From NCBI GenBank assembly GCA_963761985.1, contig CAVXIT010000003.1, positions 62,001 to 126,000 on the forward strand: 64,000 bases of DNA. The letters run 5' to 3'. Shown one piece after another: positions 26,544-34,485 of the stretch. The translations under genes and the position numbers were made by a program. The notes beneath the pieces are model-generated. The model had not been told where the DNA came from. It worked only from the letters and a program-made list of their open reading frames with translations, and searched no databases. The stretch comes from JACCTH01 sp963761985 (GTDB lineage: Bacteria > Actinomycetota > Acidimicrobiia > Spongiisociales > ZC4RG35). Positions within the stretch are counted from its first letter, which is position 1, and each line of letters opens with the position of its first letter.

Positions 26544-27598
26544 GCCGGCGGCGATCACGTCTACATAGCGCACTCTCCCGGTTGGCAGGTGAGCTGGACT
26601 TTCTTGGCTCGTTCACCGCACAATCCGCGCACCTCGAAGAGCTGCGGACAGAGGCACTGGGGACGATTCGCGATTACCTGTTGCCCCGTCTTGCACTGGC
26701 CAACCCGCCCATGCTGATTGCCTTGATCGGATCCACCGGAGCAGGGAAATCGACCTTGCTCAACTCATTGGCAGGTCAAGTGATCTCCCCGGCCGGAGCT
26801 TTGCGGCCCACCACCAAGGCGTCCCGCTATTGGACCTCCAGCGAGCATGTCGCTTGGTTAGCGCCCGAAAGCAGCCACATCGAGATTGGGACCCATCCCT
26901 TGCTCGAGAGAATTGTGCTGATCGACACCCCTGATCTCGACTCGGATCTCATCGAACATCGCAAGGAAGCGCTGGCCGTCGCCGACCAGGCTGATGTGAT
27001 TCTCTTCGTCACTACTGCCACCCGCTACGGCGACGCGGTCGTCTGGGAGACGCTGACCAGGCTCGCCGCCGATCGTCGCGTCGTTGTGGTTCTCAATCGC
27101 ACCCCCAGCCGGGCCACCGGGGCTCGGAACGATCTCCAGGCGAGGTTGCGCCGGGCCGGGCTGGATGACGTTGCGCTTTTCACGATCAGCGAGCAAAGAA
27201 TTGCCTCCGGGCGCAACCGGCTTTCACCCCAGGCCGTTCAGCGGGTGGCGGCATACCTGCGCTCAGTCCCGCGCACTTTGTCCAGGGTGGAGGTGATGGC
27301 CGACCGAACTGCTGCGGTCCTGGGCGATCTCCTGGAGGGAATCTCCGAGAGCAATCGACGGGAGGAGCAAAAGCAGGCAGCGATCGATGAAGAAAGGAGC
27401 CGCATCGAGGAGGAGGTTCAAAAGCATTCGCGCCGCCGGTGGCGGCGCAGTCGATCGCTCCCATCCGAAGTTCTGGCAGCGTTCCGGCGACTCGACGGGT
27501 TGCGGGCAACGATTGAACCGCCGGTTCCCCTCGACGCTTTGCGCGCCGGTCGCGAGGTCCTGACGGACGCGGACTTTGAGGGAATCTGGGGTGAGTGA
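26540..27598 (+). CDS. Dynamin/YfjP-like GTPase, first of a pair
   Basis: Encodes 352 residues from GTG 26540, overlapping the nuclease stop. G1 is IGSTGAGKSTLLN, G3 is LIDTPDLDSD, and the G4 position reads LNRTPSRATG rather than NKxD. After the GTP domain comes a helical, strongly charged region (residues about 245-310, with many Glu, Arg and Lys) that suggests a coiled coil or stalk. No membrane helix is seen. Tandem GTPase pairs of this kind recall bacterial dynamin-like partners, but the target is unknown. Confidence 0.75.
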   Translation: MSRRRSRLHSALSRLAGELDFLGSFTAQSAHLEELRTEALGTIRDYLLPRLALANPPMLIALIGSTGAGKSTLLNSLAGQVISPAGALRPTTKASRYWTSSEHVAWLAPESSHIEIGTHPLLERIVLIDTPDLDSDLIEHRKEALAVADQADVILFVTTATRYGDAVVWETLTRLAADRRVVVVLNRTPSRATGARNDLQARLRRAGLDDVALFTISEQRIASGRNRLSPQAVQRVAAYLRSVPRTLSRVEVMADRTAAVLGDLLEGISESNRREEQKQAAIDEERSRIEEEVQKHSRRRWRRSRSLPSEVLAAFRRLDGLRATIEPPVPLDALRAGREVLTDADFEGIWGE

Positions 27599-28691
27599 TC
27601 AAATTCGGTTGCTCGACCTGCTCGATCGGCTGGCGGCCAACGCACGCCTGCATCTCCCTCCGTCAGCGCTTGAGACTGTCGAGCATGCCGCGCGCCGGAT
27701 GCGGAGACGCCGGCACTTCAGCGGATTCACCAGCCTGGTGGGAATCGCCGGGGGCACAGGATCCGGCAAGTCGAGCCTTTTCAACGCGATGTCCGAAACC
27801 GAACTGGCCGAACCAGGTGCTCAGCGGCCAACCACCTCTACCCCCCTGGTCTTGGTTCCCGACGTGCACGATTCCCGGCTGACAAACCTGTGGGTAGAGC
27901 TCGGCATCTCCGAGGTCGAGGTCAGCGAGGGCGACCTGGGATTTGTCCTCATCGACCTTCCCGACATCGATTCGCTCGATCCGTCTCATCGCCAGGAGGT
28001 CGAACTACTCCTGTTGGACCTCGACGTCGTCATGTGGGTGACCGATCCGGAGAAGTATCGCGACCGGGTTTTGCACGATCAGTTCCTTCGCCCGCTTCGC
28101 AGCCACGCCGGAAGGTTTGTTTTCGTGCTCAACCAGATCGATCGCTTGAGCGACTCCGAGTTGGAGGAAGTGCGAAATGATTTGGTCTGGTCGCTCCGTC
28201 AGGACGGTTTCGAGGATCCAGAGGTTTGGACAGTTGCTGCCGACCCTCCTCTCGGCCCACCCGAAGGGATCGAAGAACTGACGGAGGCGATCCGCGTTGC
28301 GGCCATGGCCCAGGCTCCCAAGACTCAGGATGGATCGGAGGGCCGGGCGCGAGTTGAGATCGCCCGGATACTCCAAGTCATCGAACCCCACATCGCCCCG
28401 CTCGATTTCAACTCGCGCTGGGAATCTCTGCTCAGCCAGGTCTCTGCATCGTGGCCGCAGAGCAGCGGAGAGCTCAGCGAGTTCGTCGATCAACTTCGAG
28501 TTGAAGCGCACGAGTTGAGCTCCGTCGACACACTGACGTTGCTCGACGACGTGCCTACTGCTGGAGCCGAAGCTATCTCCCGTCATCTCGATCGAACAAT
28601 CGGTGCGGCTTTGCGAGCAGCGTTGCGACCTCGCGCCATGAGTCGCGCCATTGCCGCCGAGCTTCAACTAGCCCTGGCCGAAGGCATCTAG
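27591..28691 (+). CDS. Dynamin/YfjP-like GTPase, second of a pair
   Basis: Encodes 366 residues from GTG 27591, overlapping the first GTPase gene by eight bases. G1 is IAGGTGSGKSSLFN, the T-loop lies near QRPTTSTPLVLV, G3 is LIDLPDIDS and G4 NQIDRLSD. The C-terminal 130 residues are helical and end in an Ala/Arg-rich segment. The paralogous GTPase before it shares the layout, so the two probably act as a hetero-oligomer. Confidence 0.75.
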   Translation: MSDQIRLLDLLDRLAANARLHLPPSALETVEHAARRMRRRRHFSGFTSLVGIAGGTGSGKSSLFNAMSETELAEPGAQRPTTSTPLVLVPDVHDSRLTNLWVELGISEVEVSEGDLGFVLIDLPDIDSLDPSHRQEVELLLLDLDVVMWVTDPEKYRDRVLHDQFLRPLRSHAGRFVFVLNQIDRLSDSELEEVRNDLVWSLRQDGFEDPEVWTVAADPPLGPPEGIEELTEAIRVAAMAQAPKTQDGSEGRARVEIARILQVIEPHIAPLDFNSRWESLLSQVSASWPQSSGELSEFVDQLRVEAHELSSVDTLTLLDDVPTAGAEAISRHLDRTIGAALRAALRPRAMSRAIAAELQLALAEGI

Positions 28692-28713
28692 TTTGCCCAG
28701 TTAGCCTCGCGCG

Positions 28714-29232
28714 GTGCAGCAGTGGCTCGATGAGATCGTCGCCAGCGCCTTTGTCGCGGGGATGTTCGTGATTGGCTATCTCCTCATCGCCCGGCTCGGC
28801 TTGAGATATGTCCAGCGGCAGGGTCAAAGCGAAAGTCGGGCCGCAACTCTGTGGGCGATGTTGCGGCGTGCGCTCCTGTTAGCGATTCTCGTCACCGCAC
28901 TTCTCACCATCCTGTCTGGAGTTTGGCGCCTGCCGATCACCCCGTTCCTGGCGGTGGCTTCGGCTCTCGGGGTGGCACTGGGGTTTGGCGCCCAAAAGCT
29001 GGTGCAGGATGTGATCGCCGGGTTCTTCATCCTCCTCGAAGATCAATTCCGGATTGGAAACCTGGTCTCAATCGCCGGAGTGACGGGCGAGGTGGCCGAT
29101 ATCAGGCTGAGAATCACGGTTCTCAAAGCTGACGACGGCACCACCCACTATGTCCCCAACGGAGAAGTCAAGGTGGCGACCAACCTGACTAAGTCCCGAG
29201 CGGCACCACCAGCTGGATCGCCTCAGCCGTAG
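28714..29232 (+). CDS. Short MscS-type mechanosensitive channel
   Basis: A GTG at 28714 opens 172 residues. Two N-terminal helices precede the pore helix, which has the MscS Ala/Gly packing pattern (ALGVALGFGAQKLVQDVIAG). The beta domain follows with RIGNLVSIAGVTGEV and THYVPNGEVKVATN. The protein stops there, without the C-terminal alpha/beta vestibule of E. coli MscS (286 residues), so it is a minimal channel. It would release solutes on hypo-osmotic shock, which suits a mannosylglycerate maker. The 3' end overlaps the lipid kinase gene by 44 bases. Confidence 0.88.
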   Translation: MQQWLDEIVASAFVAGMFVIGYLLIARLGLRYVQRQGQSESRAATLWAMLRRALLLAILVTALLTILSGVWRLPITPFLAVASALGVALGFGAQKLVQDVIAGFFILLEDQFRIGNLVSIAGVTGEVADIRLRITVLKADDGTTHYVPNGEVKVATNLTKSRAAPPAGSPQP

Positions 29233-30115
29233 AGACGGCAGTCGCCTCTTTCCAGCTGCCCGTCAACTCGCCGTCGGCCTGTCCTTCCACGGGGGGATCG
29301 GCCTCGATGGTGAAGGACTCGACGTTCTCCCAGACCGTGAGGCCCGGAACCGAATTGAGGTTCCGTCGAGCGAGGACGGCCGCGGCAATGCGCGGTAATC
29401 GTCGGCCGGGAAGACCCTCGGCGATCAGGAGGGTCATTGGAGCGGGTTCCAGTTTGGAAAGAGTCAGCGGGAGCCGACCGAAGTAGGTGTAAACCGGATG
29501 AAACTGCACCAGCACGGCGACGGCATCCGCAGTCCGTTCTGACGTAGCGATCCTGATGTTGGGCTGGCGATCACGGAAACCGCGGAGGAGGGTGGTGATT
29601 GCATTTCGGGCATAGTGCAGACCGCCAAACCAGTACTTGCGGTATGGCTCGCCTTCGGCAGCCTTGACGACTTCGGCATCGAAGCCGAAGCCTGCTGCGA
29701 ACAGGGCGTGACGTCGCGCCGGACCGGAATCGTTCACTCCGTCGAGAGTCAGCACCGGCACTCGCACACGTCGGTGCTCACCTTCGAGGAGTCGGGCGGC
29801 GGAGGTCGCCTTGTGCGGGATGTGGTAGAGGCGCGACAAGACGTTGGTAGTGCCGGTGGGTATGACTGCGAGGGCGGTTTCGGTGCCAACAAGGGCTTGA
29901 CCGACGTGGTGCGCGACTCCATCTCCGCCCATTGCAGCGACGACGTCGACTCCATCTTCAACGGCTTGCGAAGTCAGCTGGCGGGCGTGCAGCGCCGTTT
30001 GCGGCCACACGGCCTCGACCTCGAACTTGCGGGAAAGAATACGACCGACGGTGCGATGAATACCGCCGGTAAATTGGCTCGAGGCCGGATTCGCAATCAA
30101 GAGCAGACGTTGCAT
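29189..30115 (-). CDS. Diacylglycerol kinase family lipid kinase (YegS/DagK type)
   Basis: Encodes 308 residues. LLIANPASSQFTGG is the start of the nucleotide-binding domain, AAMGGDGVAHHVGQAL the GGDG catalytic motif and VIPTGTTNVLSRLY the GTxND-like loop. The C-terminal beta domain follows with GFGFDAEVVKAAEG. The enzyme probably phosphorylates diacylglycerol or a related lipid at the membrane. It converges with the MscS gene and overlaps its 3' end. Confidence 0.9.
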   Translation of the reverse strand: MQRLLLIANPASSQFTGGIHRTVGRILSRKFEVEAVWPQTALHARQLTSQAVEDGVDVVAAMGGDGVAHHVGQALVGTETALAVIPTGTTNVLSRLYHIPHKATSAARLLEGEHRRVRVPVLTLDGVNDSGPARRHALFAAGFGFDAEVVKAAEGEPYRKYWFGGLHYARNAITTLLRGFRDRQPNIRIATSERTADAVAVLVQFHPVYTYFGRLPLTLSKLEPAPMTLLIAEGLPGRRLPRIAAAVLARRNLNSVPGLTVWENVESFTIEADPPVEGQADGELTGSWKEATAVSTAEAIQLVVPLGT

Positions 30116-30154
30116 GGCTAGGGCGAAAAGGGTAACGGACTAGGCTCTCGCCGG

Positions 30155-31144
30155 TTGTCCGACCCGATCGTTCCCCTGTTTTCGCTCGTCAATGGGGAAG
30201 GAGCAGGTGCGCTCCTGGCCGCCGCGGCGGGCGATGTTGCCGGTGGCGCGAGCCCGATCGGATACTCAGCCCTTATCCAGCAGGCGACGGTGGTCGCATA
30301 TCACCTTCTAAATCGAAACGAGATCTCGGGCCCGGATCTCGCGGCTGAGTGGGCGGAGCTCGGAGCCGATGGGTCCAATCCGTCGGTCTACCGGATGGCT
30401 AGCGAAGACTTCGATCAGTGGTTGGAGAACGTCAACACCTCGGCACAGATCAGAGTTCGCCGACCCGATTGCGAGCCAGCTGTTCGGGCTTTCCCAGCCG
30501 GCATCTGGTTTCGACGCGACCCTTCCCAGCTCGTCACCGCGGCCCTCGAGATTTCGCGCCTGACTCACATGGATGCGACCACGGCAGTGGCGTCGGCCTC
30601 TCTGGCCGGGGCGGCGGCGGCCGCTGCGTTCGGTCAGGTCGGACGGGACTTCCTCGCCGCTGTGCGGGAGATCACTTCCGTCGCCGCCGCCCGAGTGGCG
30701 GGCGAGACCGAGGGATTCATCGATGCCGCGGCGGCACCCGCCTTCGTCGCACAGGTGCGCGAGCTGACCTCCTTCAGCTCGACCTCCGAAAGCCAAATCT
30801 CGGAAACCTTGAATGGCGAAGCCGATCTGGGCCCGACAGGCCCTGCCTGGGTAATCGCCGCGATCAAGCTCGCCGCCGATGGAAACCGAGATCCAGCCGA
30901 GCAGATTGGGCATGCGGCACACGTCGGGGGGAGCCTCCTCGGCGGGATGGTCGGAGCCCTCTTGGGGGCGCGGGCGGGCCTGCGAGCGTGGCCATGGAAA
31001 GTGCCGAATTCGACCTGGTTCGCCGAGCTCGGGGTGCGGCTGGTGAGTGGCAACCGGGAAACTCGCGACCTTCCAGTTCCGTACTACGTCGAGGAGACGC
31101 TGACCCACGGGATCGAGCGCGACCACCGGAGGCCTTTTGGATAG
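30155..31144 (+). CDS. ADP-ribosylglycohydrolase-like protein with degenerate metal site
   Basis: Encodes 329 residues, mostly helical. GALLAAAAGDVAGG fits the first family motif (G-x-x-x-GD-x-x-G), SRLTHMDATTAVAS the THxD motif, and HVGGSLLGGMVGALLGARAG the final helix. In active enzymes that final segment begins GGDTDT, whose Asp residues bind Mg; here they are replaced (HVGGSLLG). One metal ligand set is therefore missing. It may be an inactive relative or bind rather than cleave ADP-ribose. Confidence 0.65.
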   Translation: MSDPIVPLFSLVNGEGAGALLAAAAGDVAGGASPIGYSALIQQATVVAYHLLNRNEISGPDLAAEWAELGADGSNPSVYRMASEDFDQWLENVNTSAQIRVRRPDCEPAVRAFPAGIWFRRDPSQLVTAALEISRLTHMDATTAVASASLAGAAAAAAFGQVGRDFLAAVREITSVAAARVAGETEGFIDAAAAPAFVAQVRELTSFSSTSESQISETLNGEADLGPTGPAWVIAAIKLAADGNRDPAEQIGHAAHVGGSLLGGMVGALLGARAGLRAWPWKVPNSTWFAELGVRLVSGNRETRDLPVPYYVEETLTHGIERDHRRPFG

Positions 31145-31156
31145 TTGCTTAGGAGA

Positions 31157-31205
31157 TGCAACCTTCTACTAGTTGTTTATATAGAACAACTATGGTAAAG
31201 TTGCA
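31157..31205. promoter_or_regulatory. Nested inverted repeats upstream of satD-like gene
   Basis: TAGTTGTT (31170-31177) and AACAACTA (31185-31192) form a perfect 8-bp inverted repeat with a 7-base spacer (TATATAG) that could be a -10 region. An outer pair, TGCAAC (31157-31162) and GTTGCA (31200-31205), surrounds it. The whole lies within 50 bases of the satD start and looks like an autoregulatory operator. Confidence 0.55.
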
Positions 31206-31207
31206 AC

Positions 31208-31846
31208 ATGAAGGCAACACAGCTAGCGAGTCGGGCAGCGGTCATCGGAGATCTGGTCAGCTCCCGCCGGGTGGGGGTTCGCCGGGAGATTCAGAAGCAA
31301 ATGGAAGCTGCCCTGGAACGGGTCAATGTTCGCCTGCAGCCCGAGCAGCCTTTCCGTTTCACTATCGGCGACGAGTTTCAGGGCGTGTTGACCTCGATGC
31401 ACGCGGCAATCGTGGCTTCGGTTTGGATCCGCCTGGAAACCGTCGACATCATCGGCGTGCGGATGGGAATCGGCTGGGGTGAGCTCGAGATCCTCGATGA
31501 CAGTCGCAGCCCGATCCTCCAGGACGGGCCATGCTGGTGGAGGGCGCGCGACGCAATCAAAATGGTGACCGAATGGGAGAGCGCGAATCAGCGACCCAAC
31601 TCCACTGCAACTTTGACGGTCACCGGGGATGAACAGGCCGGCCTCTTCAACGCGGGACTGATCTTGTCTGACCATCTCCTCAGCGGTTTCGATCAATTCG
31701 ATGCGGTGATCGCGACGATGCTGCTCGACGGTCACACCCAGGAGGACGCAGCCTCCGCGCTCGGGGTGAACAAGAGTTCAATTAGTCGGCGCATGCAGAG
31801 CCATGGCGTTGCCGCCCTCATCGACTCGCTGCGACTGTTCTCGTGA
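31208..31846 (+). CDS. SatD family protein with C-terminal helix-turn-helix
   Basis: Encodes 212 residues from ATG 31208. AAVIGDLVSSRRVGVR at the N-terminus, FTIGDEFQGVL and IGVRMGIGWGELE match the SatD family, named from a Streptococcus mutans acid-tolerance operon. The last 50 residues form a helix-turn-helix (TQEDAASALGVNKSSISRRM), so it probably binds DNA, perhaps the inverted repeats just upstream. It is followed with a GTGA overlap by a DUF3307-like membrane protein, a common pairing. The molecular function is unknown. Confidence 0.82.
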   Translation: MKATQLASRAAVIGDLVSSRRVGVRREIQKQMEAALERVNVRLQPEQPFRFTIGDEFQGVLTSMHAAIVASVWIRLETVDIIGVRMGIGWGELEILDDSRSPILQDGPCWWRARDAIKMVTEWESANQRPNSTATLTVTGDEQAGLFNAGLILSDHLLSGFDQFDAVIATMLLDGHTQEDAASALGVNKSSISRRMQSHGVAALIDSLRLFS

Positions 31847-32184
31847 ACGAGGCCTTGATCGTTCTGGGGGGCGCCCTGCTGTTGACGTTTCCAACCAACT
31901 ACGCCGTTCGCTTCGTTCTGACCCGGGCACGGGGCGTGCGGATTCCTGCCGAGTTCGGAGCCGGGCGCTGGATCGGATCGATGGAAAGGCTTCTGATTTA
32001 CATTCTCGTCTTGATGGGAGAACCCGGCGCAGCCGGTCTGGTTGTTGCTGCCAAGAGTCTCCTGCGCTTTCCCGAGATCACCGGACGCGACAGTCGGCTC
32101 TCCCCCGAGTACGTGCTGGTGGGGTCGCTCGCATCCTGGTTGGGCGCCTTCGCCATCGCTGCCGGTGCCAGCCTCTTGCTTTAG
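31843..32184 (+). CDS. Membrane protein resembling the C-terminal half of DUF3307 proteins
   Basis: A GTG at 31843 overlaps the satD stop and opens 113 residues with three membrane helices. SMERLLIYILVLMGEPGAAG, AAKSLLRFPEI and SPEYVLVGSLASW resemble the C-terminal part of DUF3307 proteins, which often follow satD. The N-terminal half of DUF3307 is absent, so this is a short form. Its last codons overlap the end of the converging MFS gene by four bases. Confidence 0.65.
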   Translation: MNEALIVLGGALLLTFPTNYAVRFVLTRARGVRIPAEFGAGRWIGSMERLLIYILVLMGEPGAAGLVVAAKSLLRFPEITGRDSRLSPEYVLVGSLASWLGAFAIAAGASLLL

Positions 32185-33374
32185 CGACGAAGAACCCACC
32201 AACCTGCAAGCACGAATGCAGCAAGCGCGGCCATTGCCCAGCTGCGACCCAGGCCCAAAACATCGACGATCAAGGCCCACAACAGAGGCCCGACGATGGT
32301 GGCGAATCGACCCATGATTGCGTACAGGCCGTAGAACTCGCCGATGCGATCGTGGGGGCTGAGTTCGAGCATGAGAACGCGATCGCTTGCCCAGGTTGCG
32401 CCGAGCGCGAGCCCCCCGACCACGCCCACAGTCCAAACCAGATCAGGTTGATCGAAGGCCGCGGCGAGGATTCCGGAAACGATCGCCAGGGCCCAGGTGA
32501 GGAGGACGAGTCGGAGGGTGCGCCGGGCGCCCAGGCGTTCGACCACGCGACCACCGAGAAGTCCCCCGCCGATCGCTGCCACGATGGCAATCGCCAGGAG
32601 GGTGTTGACCGCGCTCGTGGGCAGGCCTAGCTCCGTGATGACGAATATGGCCAGGAACCCGCCGATGAGGGTGTTGATCGCATCGGTGTACAGGAAACGG
32701 CCGACTAAGAACCGCACCATGCCCGGCACCTGCCGAGCAGCCCGCCACGCGGCCGGCAATCCGATCGGTCTCGATTTGCCTAATGGATTGGTTTCCTTGA
32801 CCCAGAAAAATATCGGGATCGCGAAGACGACGAACGCCGCGGCCAGAAGCACGAACACCGTGTCATAGCCACGATCGAAGACGTCGAAAGTGAGACGACC
32901 GAGCCCGAGGCCGACAAATGATCCGATGTAGCCGATGCCGACTCCGAGGCCGGATACACGCGCCCTCGTCCCGGTGGTGCTCACCGTCGGCAGGAGTGCG
33001 TCGTAGAGGGCGGAGCCCAGATTGAAACCGATGAGCCCCAAGCTCAGAAGAACCAACGATCCGGCTAACGATGGGAAACCAAGCAACGCAGTGGCCGACA
33101 CTGCGACCGCGGTTGTCGCGGCGAGCCAGGGCAACCGGCGACCGCTGCGATCGGTTATTCCTCCGAGAAGTGGAGCGAGAAAGATGACCGCGATCCCGGC
33201 TCCAGCTTCAGCCAGGGCGAGGGCGCTGTCCCGTCCGCCCGACTCAGTGAGATACGCCGGAAAGTAGAGGCCAATGACTCCGAGAGCGAAGACAGTGTTG
33301 GCGAGGTCGTAGAGGACCCAGCCGGTCGTTGCTCGGGAGTCCGGACGCTGAAGGGAGCCGCTCGTTTCCGTCAG
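32181..33374 (-). CDS. MFS transporter, UMF1/Atg22-like, probable CTG start
   Basis: The obvious part starts at 33134, but homology continues upstream in the same open frame: TTGWVLYDLANTVFALGV, GLYFPAYLTESGG and a complete first helix pair. No ATG, GTG or TTG occurs there. A CTG at 33374 overlaps the upstream dehydrogenase stop as CTGA and gives 397 residues and 12 helices, the family length. DRIGEFYGLYAIMGRFATI and ALYDALLP are UMF1 marks. The substrate is unknown. A lesion that destroyed a normal start is possible. Confidence 0.8.
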   Translation of the reverse strand: MTETSGSLQRPDSRATTGWVLYDLANTVFALGVIGLYFPAYLTESGGRDSALALAEAGAGIAVIFLAPLLGGITDRSGRRLPWLAATTAVAVSATALLGFPSLAGSLVLLSLGLIGFNLGSALYDALLPTVSTTGTRARVSGLGVGIGYIGSFVGLGLGRLTFDVFDRGYDTVFVLLAAAFVVFAIPIFFWVKETNPLGKSRPIGLPAAWRAARQVPGMVRFLVGRFLYTDAINTLIGGFLAIFVITELGLPTSAVNTLLAIAIVAAIGGGLLGGRVVERLGARRTLRLVLLTWALAIVSGILAAAFDQPDLVWTVGVVGGLALGATWASDRVLMLELSPHDRIGEFYGLYAIMGRFATIVGPLLWALIVDVLGLGRSWAMAALAAFVLAGWWVLRR

Positions 33375-34447
33375 AAAGTGACTGCCACCGACAAGAGCTC
33401 GTCGTGTCCGAGCATCCCGGCTGCGGCCTGAAGAGCGCGGTTGCTCTCCGCGAGCGGAAACTGATGCGAGACCAGTTGGTCCATGGAGGCATCTGACGCG
33501 ATTTGAGCCGAGGCCCAGCGATAGCTCTCGGTCGTGGCACCCAACGCTCCCCGCAGGGTCAGCTGCTTCGTGACCAACAGGTCGGAGAAAAACTGGACAG
33601 GACGGTTGCCTTTCATCGAAGCAAGAACGACGGTGCCGCCTGAACGAACCAGATCGAGTGCCGTGAACATGGCTTCAGGGTCATCGGAGGTGACATCGAC
33701 GACGATGTCGGGGCGCGTGCCGAGATGATCCGCCACGGCAGCGGGCACGTCTTCGGTGGTGGCGTCGACCGTTAGATGGGCTCCGAGCTTTTGGGCGACG
33801 GCCAGTCTGTCATGATCGGTGTCGAGACCGCTGATGCCCACCCATGAGGCTCCCGCGGCGAGAGCCGCGATGACACACGCAAGGCCGCGCGGGCCCGGGC
33901 CGAGCACCATGACGGTTTGGCCGGGCTGTAGCGATGGCAGTTCTACCGACCAGGTGTAACCCGCGGCGAGGGGGTGGACAAATGTGGCCAGTTCGGCGGA
34001 GACGTCATCTGACACCGGGTGCAAACGCGAGCTTGGATCGAGATAGAGAAATTCGGCTAGACCTCCCCACAAACCCGGAGGCTCGGTGGAAGGAAGCCGG
34101 CCGTAACTGTTCACCGGCGTACGTTGCCTGCAGCCGCCAATTCCGCTTTGACATCGCCGGCAGACTCCGCAACGCAGATCAGGCTCAACGACGACCCGGG
34201 TCCCCACTTCATAAGGGAGCGACTCGTCGGCAACGGCAATCCTGCCGACGACCTGGTGCCCGAGGACGAGTGGGTAGACGACATCGTTGCGGTCGCCTTT
34301 CCAGATCTGGACATCAGCACCGGAGATCCCGGTCGCCTCGATCGCCAACCATCCACCCTGGTTCATCGATTTGATCGGCAACCGATGGCAGGTCAACTGC
34401 CTTGGTTCGACCAGCAACATCGCCTTGGCGAACGAAGGTGTTTCCAC
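33371..34447 (-). CDS. Zinc-type medium-chain alcohol dehydrogenase with altered catalytic zinc ligands
   Basis: A GTG at 34447 opens 358 residues. The structural zinc loop is intact (CGVCRRCQSGIGGC), and the Rossmann motif reads VMVLGPGPRGLACV. At the catalytic site ATGISGADV has Ser where family members have Cys, and GHQVVG has Gln in place of the Glu of GHE. The catalytic zinc may be lost or bound differently. It is the first gene of a pair with the MFS gene, which it overlaps by four bases. Confidence 0.82.
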   Translation of the reverse strand: METPSFAKAMLLVEPRQLTCHRLPIKSMNQGGWLAIEATGISGADVQIWKGDRNDVVYPLVLGHQVVGRIAVADESLPYEVGTRVVVEPDLRCGVCRRCQSGIGGCRQRTPVNSYGRLPSTEPPGLWGGLAEFLYLDPSSRLHPVSDDVSAELATFVHPLAAGYTWSVELPSLQPGQTVMVLGPGPRGLACVIAALAAGASWVGISGLDTDHDRLAVAQKLGAHLTVDATTEDVPAAVADHLGTRPDIVVDVTSDDPEAMFTALDLVRSGGTVVLASMKGNRPVQFFSDLLVTKQLTLRGALGATTESYRWASAQIASDASMDQLVSHQFPLAESNRALQAAAGMLGHDELLSVAVTF

Positions 34448-34485
34448 TGCCTGTCGAGTGTATAGGTGCCTTTGAGAGGCTCCAG

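Noticed and set aside
31732..32630. Long ORFs on both strands around the satD/MFS junction
   Set aside because: They are Arg-rich shadows of satD, the DUF3307-like gene and the MFS gene.
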